DNA of 5,695 nucleotides from Streptomyces sp. NRRL WC-3618 (GCF_001280005.1 NZ_LGDW01000141.1:1-5695), one strand, 5' to 3'; counted from the stretch's first letter, positions 1 to 5,120 are shown. Notes: generated from the letters alone by a model not told the origin. Made by a program: numbers and translations.

Positions 1-364
1 GGGGCGGATGTCGAGGGGGTGATTGGTTGATTTGGGGTACTTAGGGCTTTTTGGGGTGCGTGTCCGGTGCGAGTGCGGAACCTCTTGCTCGATGCGCGTC
101 GTTGTCGTGGTGAGGGTCGCGGCTGGGGGTAGGAGCGAGGTGAGGTACGCGTATGGCGCTCACTGATGGGGTGAGGGGTGCTTTTAAACGTCCATGCTTT
201 GGACTGATCAAAAACATTCCGGTCGTGATCCGATAGCGCCTGGCCTGGACGGGCGGGCGCTCGCGGTGATCGAAACGTGACCGGATACGCTGACTCGAGT
301 GATGGCAGCGACCTATCGACACACCGTGTGACCGCCAGCAGACACAGCAGACAGGAGATCCCTC
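1..364. other. Non-coding leader upstream of the polyprenyl synthase gene
   Basis: No convincing coding region is visible on either strand. The one long open frame here, on the - strand, is the antisense shadow of the downstream gene and has arginine/proline/histidine-rich, domain-free composition. The stretch holds three direct copies of GGTGAGG (109-115, 139-145, 170-176), an AT-richer patch around 181-220, and a small dyad at 190-204. The T-run at 48-52 has no clear GC hairpin before it, so I do not call a terminator. The promoter of the downstream gene must lie here or further upstream. I found no pair of -35 and -10 hexamers with acceptable spacing; TTGGAC at 199-204 is the best -35 look-alike but lacks a -10 partner. 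Confidence 0.6.
190..204. promoter_or_regulatory. Short dyad, possible operator
   Basis: GTCCA (190-194) and TGGAC (200-204) are perfect five-base inverted arms around a five-base centre. The dyad sits in the AT-richest part of the leader, about 160 bases before the polyprenyl synthase start, and overlaps the best -35 look-alike (TTGGAC, 199-204). That position would suit a repressor or activator site, but a five-base arm can easily arise by chance. No transcription factor family is implied by the sequence. Confidence 0.2.
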
Positions 365-1375
365 GTGACCGTCGTCGGGCCGTTCGGGCTGAGCGTGCGG
401 GACCAGGCTCTCGAAGCCGATGTCCAGGCCGGATTGGCGGCTGTCGAGGAAGGGCTGCTCGAAGCCACCAAGAGCGAGGTCCCCTTCATCACGGAGGCGG
501 CGCAGCATCTCGTACGGGCCGGCGGTAAGCGGTTCCGGCCACTGCTCGTGATGCTCGCGGCGCAGTTCGGGGACCGGCACGCGCCGGGGATCGTGCCGTC
601 CGCGGTGGTGGTGGAGCTGACCCACCTCGCGACGCTGTACCACGACGACGTCATGGACGAGGCCGAGGTCCGGCGCGGGGTGCCCAGCGCCAACACGCGC
701 TGGGGCAACTCCGTCGCGGTCCTCACCGGGGATTTTCTGTTCGCGCGGGCCTCGCACATCCTCGCCGACCTCGGGCCCGAGGCGGTCCGGGTGCAGGCGG
801 AGGCGTTCGAGCGGCTGGTGACCGGGCAGATCCTGGAGACGGCGGGGCCGTCGGACGGGCGGGACCCTGTCGAGCACTACCTGGACGTGCTGGGCGGGAA
901 GACCGGGTCGCTGGTGGCCGTGGCCTGCCGGTTCGGGGCGATGATGTCCGGTGCCGACGACGGTGTCGTGGACGTGCTCACCCAGTACGGGGAGCGGCTC
1001 GGGGTCGCCTTCCAGCTCGCGGACGACGTTCTGGACATCGCGTCCGACTCCCACGAGTCGGGGAAGACGCCGGGGACGGATCTGCGCGAGGGCATTCCCA
1101 CGATGCCCGTGCTGCGGTTGCGGGAGCGGGTCGCCCGGCTGGGGCTGGCCGAGGATGTCGCGCTGTGTGAACTGCTGGACTCCGATCTGAGTGACGATGC
1201 GCGGCATGCGGAGGCGCTGGGTCTGCTGCGGGCGCATCCGGCGTTGGAGCAGGCTCGGCGGGACACGGTGCGGTACGCGGAGGATGCGCGGGCCGCGTTG
1301 GCGCCGTTGGTGGAGTGCGATGCGAAGGCCGCGTTGTTGGAGATGTGCGATGCGGTGGTGCATCGGGCTGGGTGA
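365..1375 (+). CDS. Trans-polyprenyl diphosphate synthase, probably long-chain
   Basis: This cytosolic 336-residue enzyme of the all-trans prenyltransferase family condenses allylic diphosphates with isopentenyl diphosphate. Visible landmarks in order are GGKRFRP (53-59), the first aspartate-rich motif DDVMD (94-98) followed by RRG (103-105), GGKTGSL (177-183), and the second aspartate-rich motif DDVLD (220-224) followed by K234 and D239 of the Mg/substrate site. All expected catalytic features are present and the length is normal for the family. Ala89, five residues before the first motif, is small. In this family small residues there leave the product tunnel open, so a long chain is more likely than farnesyl or geranylgeranyl diphosphate. 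In a streptomycete the natural role is the menaquinone side chain, which is an inference. The start is GTG with AGGAG at 353-357, seven bases upstream. The gene appears monocistronic within the window, with hairpins directly after its stop. A geranylgeranyl or carotenoid-type synthase is the main alternative. Confidence 0.93.
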   Translation: MTVVGPFGLSVRDQALEADVQAGLAAVEEGLLEATKSEVPFITEAAQHLVRAGGKRFRPLLVMLAAQFGDRHAPGIVPSAVVVELTHLATLYHDDVMDEAEVRRGVPSANTRWGNSVAVLTGDFLFARASHILADLGPEAVRVQAEAFERLVTGQILETAGPSDGRDPVEHYLDVLGGKTGSLVAVACRFGAMMSGADDGVVDVLTQYGERLGVAFQLADDVLDIASDSHESGKTPGTDLREGIPTMPVLRLRERVARLGLAEDVALCELLDSDLSDDARHAEALGLLRAHPALEQARRDTVRYAEDARAALAPLVECDAKAALLEMCDAVVHRAG

Positions 1376-1388
1376 GGGGGTCGCCCCC
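1376..1388 (+). terminator. Small GC hairpin directly after the polyprenyl synthase stop
   Basis: GGGGG (1376-1380) and CCCCC (1384-1388) can pair around a three-base loop immediately after the TGA. There is no T-run, which is normal for streptomycete terminators, but the stem is only five pairs. It probably acts, if at all, together with the stronger hairpin at 1409-1428. Confidence 0.3.
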
Positions 1389-1404
1389 GCCGCCCTGGCC
1401 GTCC

Positions 1405-1480
1405 CATCCCGGGGGCTGCCGCCCCCGGACTCCCGCTTCGGCCCTGAACGGGCCTTGTCCTCAACCGCCGGACGGGCTGA
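1405..1480 (+). repeat. Streptomyces-type dispersed intergenic repeat block
   Basis: The block consists of the eight-pair hairpin (1409-1428), a second stem GGCCC/GGGCC (1440-1444 and 1450-1454, five-base loop), and then TCAACCGCCGGACGGGCTGA (1461-1480). The last segment closely resembles a word, with CTCAAACGCCGGACGGGCTGA as the usual form, that I remember seeing after many genes in Streptomyces genomes. That recognition is from memory, not from a search. Only one copy lies in this window. The block is non-coding and sits between a gene end and the next promoter region, where such elements are usually found. Confidence 0.5.
1409..1428 (+). terminator. Strong GC hairpin, likely terminator of the polyprenyl synthase transcript
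   Basis: CCGGGGGC (1409-1416) and GCCCCCGG (1421-1428) form a perfect eight-pair stem with a four-base loop, 33 bases after the stop codon. No T-tract follows, as is usual for intrinsic terminators in high-GC actinomycetes. The hairpin is the left part of a longer intergenic repeat-like block (1405-1480). It could therefore be a repeat component rather than a dedicated terminator. Confidence 0.55.
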
Positions 1481-1542
1481 GGTGGCGGGCTTCGACTGGA
1501 GGGTGCGGGTAGGGGCTTTGAGGAGCACGCGCCTGTCCCCGC

Positions 1543-1575
1543 CGGTCCCCTACTGGTGAGGCGTCGGTCCCCTAC
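1543..1575 (+). repeat. Direct repeat of CGGTCCCCTAC, two copies
   Basis: Two perfect 11-base copies lie at 1543-1553 and 1565-1575, starting 22 bases apart, about two helical turns. A seven-base inverted copy (GTAGGGG) lies at 1509-1515. The second copy runs into the left arm of the hairpin at 1572-1613. Same-face spacing in a leader region would fit a paired protein-binding site, but no regulator is identified. Confidence 0.4.
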
Positions 1576-1613
1576 GGGATACGGGAGGTTCTCCTCCTCA
1601 TGTCATCCCGTAG
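1572..1613 (+). promoter_or_regulatory. Nested RNA hairpin upstream of the LolA-like gene
   Basis: CTACGGGAT (1572-1580) and ATCCCGTAG (1605-1613) are perfect nine-base inverted arms. Inside the 24-base spacer, GGAGG (1584-1588) pairs with CCTCC (1593-1597) around a TTCT loop, giving a two-tier hairpin. GGAGG is also a Shine-Dalgarno sequence for the ATG at 1600, so the inner stem would hide it. The element could be a terminator for upstream transcription or a folded leader for the downstream operon. No transcription start is known, so the choice is open. Confidence 0.45.
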
Positions 1614-1629
1614 CAGTACGTGGAGTTGA
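1600..1629 (+). CDS. Possible nine-residue leader peptide (speculative)
   Basis: ATG at 1600 opens a frame reading MSSRSSTWS and stops at TGA 1627-1629. GGAGG at 1584-1588 lies 11 bases upstream, slightly far but usable. Five of nine residues are serine. The start codon lies inside the nested hairpin at 1572-1613, and the frame ends about 140 bases before the LolA-like gene start. It has the look of a translated leader, but an ORF this short can occur by chance. I cannot tell whether the region is transcribed. Confidence 0.15.
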   Translation: MSSRSSTWS

Positions 1630-1661
1630 GCCCAAGGTCTGACGATTCGTCGTCGTCGATT

Positions 1662-1705
1662 TGGTGAGATGGAAACCACCACTCCTCACCGGTTCGGGTG
1701 AGAAT
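1662..1705 (+). promoter_or_regulatory. Competing hairpins and weak promoter-like hexamers before the LolA-like gene
   Basis: CTCACC (1685-1690) can pair with GGTGAG downstream (1697-1702, six-base loop) or with GGTGAG upstream (1663-1668), so the two structures exclude each other. TGGTG (1662-1666) can also pair with CACCA (1677-1681). GAGAAT at 1700-1705 is one base from the TAGAAT form of a vegetative -10, but no good -35 lies at 17-18 bases. GGAAAC at 1671-1676 resembles an ECF-type -35, but its spacing to GTT (1692-1694) is short. The region is a plausible site of promoter or operator activity for the three-gene unit; the exact elements are uncertain. Confidence 0.25.
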
Positions 1706-1753
1706 GGCGGCTGAGGGTGGACAAGTGTGAGACGGACAGCCGCCGCCGACGAC

Positions 1754-1759
1754 GGAGGT
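1754..1759 (+). promoter_or_regulatory. Shine-Dalgarno site that fixes the LolA-like gene start
   Basis: GGAGGT lies 9-10 bases before ATG 1769 and matches the anti-Shine-Dalgarno core perfectly. It sits inside the longer open frame that begins with GTG at 1727, whose own upstream site (GAGGG, 1713-1717) is weaker. The ATG is therefore the preferred start. Confidence 0.8.
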
Positions 1760-1768
1760 AAGGCACAC

Positions 1769-3100
1769 ATGGCACCGTACGAAGAGGCCAACGCCGGGAA
1801 TCGGATCGAGGCCGAGGACGTGCCGTCCCGGCGCCGCAGCGCCGCGCGGTACGCCGCCCCGGCCGTGGTGATCGGTCTGACGGTCGCGACGATCGGGCTG
1901 GTACCGGCGTTCGCCGGCTCCGGTGACCCCGATCTGCCGAAGATCAGCGCGCAGGAACTCATCGAGAAGATCGCCGCGTCGGACGTACAGCAACTGTCCG
2001 GCACGGTGAAGATCAGTACGGATCTGGGGCTGCCCAACCTCGGCGGTCTGGAGAGCGGACTTCTGTCGGGCGGCGGCCTCGGCGGGGATCCCGACGGCAA
2101 GGGGTCGGCCGCCGATCCGAGCGCCAAGCTCCTCGAACTGGCCTCCGGCACGCACACCGTACGGGTCGCCGCGGACGGACCCGACCGGCAGAAGGTGTCG
2201 CTGCTGGAGAAGGCCGCCGAGTACAGCGTGATCCACAACGGCGACGAGGTGTGGGCGTACGACAGCGCGTCGAACGAGGCCTACCACGCGACTGCTCCCG
2301 AATCCGCGCGGATGCACGACATGGGCAAGGACCAGGCCCGGCCCGGCGACGACGCGCCCGCCACGCCCGGACAGCTCGCCGAGGACGCCCTGAAGGTGGT
2401 CGACGCCACGACCTCCGTGACCGTCGACGGCACCGCCCAGGTCGCCGGCCGGGACGCGTACAAGCTCGTCATCAAGCCCAAGGCGTCCGGATCCACCGTC
2501 GGGGCGATCAGTGTCGCCGTCGACTCGAAGACCGGGACGCCGCTGAAGTTCACGCTCACCCCCGCGAGCGGCGGCGCCGCTGTCGTGGACGCCGGCTTCG
2601 TCGACGTCGACTTCGCCAAGCCCGCCGCCTCCACCTTCGACTTCACCCCGCCCAAGGGGACGAAGGTCACCGAGGAGGGCATGGGCAAGGCCGAGAAGGC
2701 GCCGGAGAAGGCGCCCGGCAAGGACTTCGGCAAGGAGTTCGGCAAGGAGTTCGGTGAGAAGTTCGACGGCGACCACCGGGGGCCTGACGGTCACGGGTGG
2801 CCGGAGGGGGCCGCAGGCGCCGGCGCCGACGGCAAGGTCATCGGCGAGGGCTGGAACTCCATCGCCGTGTTCGACTCCGGGGCCGAGGGCGGTCTGCCGT
2901 CGGGTGACGACGCCTCGCCCGACGCCGGGATGTTCGGCGGCTTCCTCAGCTCCTTCGGCGACAAGGTCTCCGGCGACTTCGGCTCCGGCACGGTCTTCAA
3001 GACCCGCCTGATCAACGCCCTGATGACGGACGACGGCCAGCTCTACGTCGGTGCCGTCACGAAGGACGCCCTGGTCAAGGCGGCGAACACGGCCAAGTGA
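1769..3100 (+). CDS. Predicted exported or membrane-anchored LolA/DUF2092-like protein
   Basis: The 443-residue protein has a charged N-terminus with RRR (21-23), one hydrophobic segment (about 29-49) ending in AFA-GS, then an extracytoplasmic part. It could be cleaved after Ala49 by signal peptidase I or remain anchored. There is no lipobox cysteine, so it is not a lipoprotein. Residues of about 60-300 alternate short beta-strand-like stretches (VRVAADG, VTVDGTAQVAGRDAYKLVI, GTPLKFTL), the pattern of the LolA/LppX/RseB half-barrel that binds lipid or a ligand. A lysine/glutamate/glycine-rich insert with FGKE repeats spans about 300-350. The C-terminal part (about 352-443), with GEGWNSIAVF and LMTDDGQLYVGAVT, resembles a conserved tail I recall in streptomycete homologues. 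The ABC ATPase starts 46 bases downstream, which suggests an operon and a role beside that transporter. A RseB-like regulatory role is the alternative. The fold assignment is moderate and the ligand is unknown. Confidence 0.8.
   Translation: MAPYEEANAGNRIEAEDVPSRRRSAARYAAPAVVIGLTVATIGLVPAFAGSGDPDLPKISAQELIEKIAASDVQQLSGTVKISTDLGLPNLGGLESGLLSGGGLGGDPDGKGSAADPSAKLLELASGTHTVRVAADGPDRQKVSLLEKAAEYSVIHNGDEVWAYDSASNEAYHATAPESARMHDMGKDQARPGDDAPATPGQLAEDALKVVDATTSVTVDGTAQVAGRDAYKLVIKPKASGSTVGAISVAVDSKTGTPLKFTLTPASGGAAVVDAGFVDVDFAKPAASTFDFTPPKGTKVTEEGMGKAEKAPEKAPGKDFGKEFGKEFGEKFDGDHRGPDGHGWPEGAAGAGADGKVIGEGWNSIAVFDSGAEGGLPSGDDASPDAGMFGGFLSSFGDKVSGDFGSGTVFKTRLINALMTDDGQLYVGAVTKDALVKAANTAK
2693..2767 (+). 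repeat. In-frame 12-base tandem repeats inside the LolA-like gene
   Basis: Two 12-base units (gagaaggcgccg, 2693-2704, then 2705-2716 with one change) are followed after three bases by near-identical units at 2720-2731, 2732-2743 and 2744-2755, and a degenerate unit at 2756-2767. They encode EKAP twice and KDFG/KEFG/KEFG/EKFD. The repeats lie in the charged linker between the beta-rich domain and the C-terminal part, and their unit length keeps the frame. Slipped-strand expansion or contraction would change linker length without destroying the protein. Confidence 0.85.
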
Positions 3101-3121
3101 CTCCCGTAAGGGAAGCGCCGT

Positions 3122-3143
3122 AGGAGCACGACGATTGAGGGAG
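3122..3143 (+). promoter_or_regulatory. Two overlapping Shine-Dalgarno options for the ATPase gene
   Basis: AGGAG (3122-3126) lies eight bases before TTG 3135, and GAGGGAG (3137-3143) lies just before ATG 3147. Both spacings are workable and both starts are in the same frame. I prefer the ATG because it is the commoner start codon, but the TTG site has the cleaner spacing. Confidence 0.5.
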
Positions 3144-3146
3144 CCC

Positions 3147-4130
3147 ATGGAGGAACTGTCCGCCACGGAGCCGCACGAGGCGCACCGGGACGACGACGCG
3201 GCCATCGTCACCCGCGCCCTCACCAAGCGCTACCGGGGCGGACAACTCGCCGTCGACGCCCTCGACCTCACCGTCCCGGCGGGCAGCGTGTTCGGTTTCC
3301 TCGGGCCCAACGGCTCCGGCAAGACGACGACGATTCGCATGCTGATGGGCCTGATCGAGCCGACGTCGGGCACGGCGCGGGTGCTGGGGCGACCGATGCC
3401 CCGCGCCACCCGCGCCGTCCTGCCGCAGGTCGGCGCACTCATCGAGGGGCCCGCGCTGTACGGCTTCCTCTCGGGTCGCGACAACCTCGTACGGTACGAC
3501 TCCGCCGACCCGACCGCCGATCCGCGCACCCGGCGGGCGCGCGTCGCGGCGGCGCTGGACCGGGTGGGTCTGACGGCCGCCGCGGGCAAGAAGGCGAAGG
3601 CGTACTCGCTGGGTATGAAGCAGCGGCTCGGTCTCGCGGCGGCGCTGCTCCAGCCGCGGCGGCTGCTCGTCCTCGACGAGCCGACCAACGGGCTCGATCC
3701 CCAGGGGATGCGCGAAATTCGTTCCCTGGTAAGGGAGTTGGCGTCCGACGGCACCACCGTCTTCCTCTCCTCCCACCTCCTCGACGAGATCGAGCAGGTC
3801 TGTACGCACGCCGCCGTCATGGCACAGGGGCGGCTGATCACCCAGGGCGCGGTGGCCGAGCTGGCCGCCGGAACCCGCGGCCGACTGGTCGTGACGACGC
3901 CCGACACGGCGGACGCGGCCCGCGTGCTCAAGGAACAGGGAGTCGCCGACATGGTCGTGACCGAGGACCGGGTGACCGGCGAGGTGCCGGAGGGCGATCG
4001 TGAACTCGCCGACCTGAACGCCGCGTTGGTCGGCGCGGGCGTCCGGGTCCGGGGCTTCGGCGTCGAACGGGCTTCCCTGGAGGACGCGTTCGTGGCGCTG
4101 ACGGGGGAGGGCTTCGATGTCGCGGGCTGA
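3147..4130 (+). CDS. ABC transporter ATP-binding protein (ABC-2 exporter, DrrA/NatA-like)
   Basis: This 327-residue cytoplasmic ATPase powers a transporter with the permease encoded just downstream. It shows Walker A GPNGSGKTT (53-61), Q-loop Gln94 in LPQVGALIE, signature YSLGMKQR (153-160), Walker B LLVLDEP (173-179), D-loop GLDP (182-185) and switch His210 in LSSH. The SLGMKQR form of the signature is typical of the drug/bacitracin/sodium ABC-2 subfamily, so export is more likely than uptake. A C-terminal extension of about 90 residues after the nucleotide-binding domain ends in SLEDAFVALTGEG, as usual in this group. The chosen ATG has GAGG at 3137-3140. An in-frame TTG at 3135 with AGGAG at 3122-3126, eight bases upstream, is a real alternative and would add four residues. 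The substrate cannot be deduced. No separate promoter is evident in the 46-base gap behind the LolA-like gene. Confidence 0.95.
   Translation: MEELSATEPHEAHRDDDAAIVTRALTKRYRGGQLAVDALDLTVPAGSVFGFLGPNGSGKTTTIRMLMGLIEPTSGTARVLGRPMPRATRAVLPQVGALIEGPALYGFLSGRDNLVRYDSADPTADPRTRRARVAAALDRVGLTAAAGKKAKAYSLGMKQRLGLAAALLQPRRLLVLDEPTNGLDPQGMREIRSLVRELASDGTTVFLSSHLLDEIEQVCTHAAVMAQGRLITQGAVAELAAGTRGRLVVTTPDTADAARVLKEQGVADMVVTEDRVTGEVPEGDRELADLNAALVGAGVRVRGFGVERASLEDAFVALTGEGFDVAG
4106..4130 (+). promoter_or_regulatory. Translational coupling junction between ATPase and permease
   Basis: GGAGG (4106-4110), six bases before ATG 4117, lies inside the last codons of the ATPase gene. The permease start then overlaps the ATPase end by 14 bases (4117-4130) in another frame. 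Ribosomes finishing the ATPase would uncover or reuse this site, giving matched amounts of the two subunits. This arrangement is common for ABC-2 ATPase/permease pairs. Confidence 0.7.
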
Positions 4131-5040
4131 GACGAGCACCCCGAAGGGGCGCGAGGAACGGCGCGAGGAACGGTGCGATCAGCCACATCGGACCGTCAGC
4201 CGCCGAGCAACCTTCCGAGGCACCCTCTACGGCAGCGAACTCCTCACCACCTTCCGCCGCTGGCGCACCCTCGCACTGCTCGCCGTACTCGCCGCCGTAC
4301 CGATCCTCGTCGGCACAGCGGTCAAGATCGAGACGGGTGACGGTTCCTCGGCCGACCCCGCCGGAGGCGGACCCGCGTTCATCTCGCAGATCAGCAACAA
4401 CGGTCTGTTCCTGGTGTTCACGGGGCTGGCGGCGACCCTCCCCTTCTTCCTCCCGATGGCCATCGGTGTCATCGCGGGCGACGCGATCGCAGGCGAGTCG
4501 AGCGCGGGCACGCTCCGCTATCTGCTGGTCGCCCCGGCCGGCCGTACCCGCCTGCTCCTCACCAAGTACGCGACCACGCTGACGTTCTGCCTGGTCGCGA
4601 CGCTGGTGGTGGCGATATCGGCGCTCACGGTCGGCGCGTTCCTCTTCCCGCTCGGCGACCTGACGACGATCTCCGGTACGAACATCAGCTTCACAGAGGG
4701 CCTCGGGCGGGCGCTGCTGATCGCCCTGGTCGTCGCCGCGTCACTGATCGGCGTGGCGGCGCTCGGCCTGTTCATCTCCACCCTGACGAGCAGCGGCATC
4801 GCGGCGATGGCGACGACCGTCGGGCTGCTCATCACCATCCAGATCCTCGACCAGATACCCCAACTGCACGCGCTCCAGCCGTACTTCTTCTCCCACTACT
4901 GGCTGTCCTTCGCCGACCTGATGCGCGAACCGGTCTACTGGGACGACCTGGTGAAGAACCTCGGCCTGCAAGCCCTGTACGCGGCCGTGTTCGGCTCGGC
5001 GGCCTGGGCACGGTTCACCACGAAGGACATCACCGCCTGA
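4117..5040 (+). CDS. ABC-2 type transporter permease
   Basis: The 307-residue protein is the membrane partner of the ATPase encoded upstream. A basic cytoplasmic N-terminus of about 49 residues is followed by six hydrophobic segments at roughly 51-68, 96-120, 152-178, 198-221, 226-245 and 283-298. Between helices 2 and 3 lies GDAIAGESSAGTLRYLLVAP (121-140), the conserved cytoplasmic GD-x-E-x-GTLR-x-LL element of ABC-2 permeases that contacts the ATPase. A soluble loop (about 71-95) with a GGGP turn joins helices 1 and 2. The N-terminus contains a perfect duplication, REERREER (residues 12-19). ATG 4117 has GGAGG six bases upstream and overlaps the ATPase gene. A later start inside the basic tail would still leave all helices. 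One ATPase plus one permease suggests the active form has two of each. The substrate is unknown. Confidence 0.94.
   Translation: MSRAETSTPKGREERREERCDQPHRTVSRRATFRGTLYGSELLTTFRRWRTLALLAVLAAVPILVGTAVKIETGDGSSADPAGGGPAFISQISNNGLFLVFTGLAATLPFFLPMAIGVIAGDAIAGESSAGTLRYLLVAPAGRTRLLLTKYATTLTFCLVATLVVAISALTVGAFLFPLGDLTTISGTNISFTEGLGRALLIALVVAASLIGVAALGLFISTLTSSGIAAMATTVGLLITIQILDQIPQLHALQPYFFSHYWLSFADLMREPVYWDDLVKNLGLQALYAAVFGSAAWARFTTKDITA
4149..4172 (+). repeat. Perfect 12-base tandem duplication at the permease N-terminus
   Basis: GCGCGAGGAACG occurs twice head to tail (4149-4160 and 4161-4172) with no mismatch. In the permease frame it encodes REER twice within the cytoplasmic tail before the first helix. 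The identity of the two copies points to a recent slippage duplication, and the unit length keeps the frame. Confidence 0.9.
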
Positions 5041-5120
5041 ACCCCGGGGGCCGGCGATCGCCTTCGCGCGGGTGAGCGCGTCGGGGGCGTTCCGTACGTC
5101 ACCGGGCCGGCGCCCGGGGT
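5041..5120. terminator. GC-rich inverted repeat at the convergent gene junction
   Basis: Bases 5041-5054 and 5107-5120 are inverted copies matching at 13 of 14 positions (ACCCCGGG, one mismatch, GCCGG), separated by 52 bases. Smaller stems lie inside or across: CGCGC/GCGCG (5065-5069 and 5076-5080) and CCGGGC/GCCCGG (5102-5107 and 5112-5117, four-base loop). The palindrome GGCGATCGCC is at 5053-5062. The left arm begins right after the permease stop and the right arm lies in the last codons of the converging amidase gene. A bidirectional terminator is the natural reading. At this GC content, long chance stems are not rare. Confidence 0.45.

Noticed and set aside
41..60. T-run at 48-52 as an intrinsic terminator of an upstream gene
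   Set aside because: No stable GC stem precedes the T-run, and no upstream gene end is visible.
199..237. TTGGAC (199-204) with GATAGC (232-237) as a vegetative promoter
   Set aside because: The spacer would be 27 bases, far from the usual 17-18.
41..1528. Long - strand open frame (495 residues) over the first gene
   Set aside because: It is antisense to a clear polyprenyl synthase. Its translation is arginine/proline/histidine-rich with no domain, as expected for GC-rich shadow frames.
1191..1559. + strand open frame of 122 residues at the end of the polyprenyl synthase gene and into the gap
   Set aside because: The translation is tryptophan/arginine-rich and typical of a shifted GC-rich frame, and it runs through the repeat block and hairpins.
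1727..1768. GTG 1727 as the start of the LolA-like protein
   Set aside because: It would place the perfect GGAGGT site inside the coding region. ATG 1769 has that site at ideal spacing.
1598..3226. Long - strand open frame (542 residues) over the LolA-like gene
   Set aside because: It is antisense to a gene with a strong ribosome site, a hydrophobic segment and family-like strands. The frame itself has no recognisable domain.
3075..4139. Long - strand open frames over the ABC ATPase
   Set aside because: The + strand carries every ABC ATPase motif in order, and the opposite frames show none.
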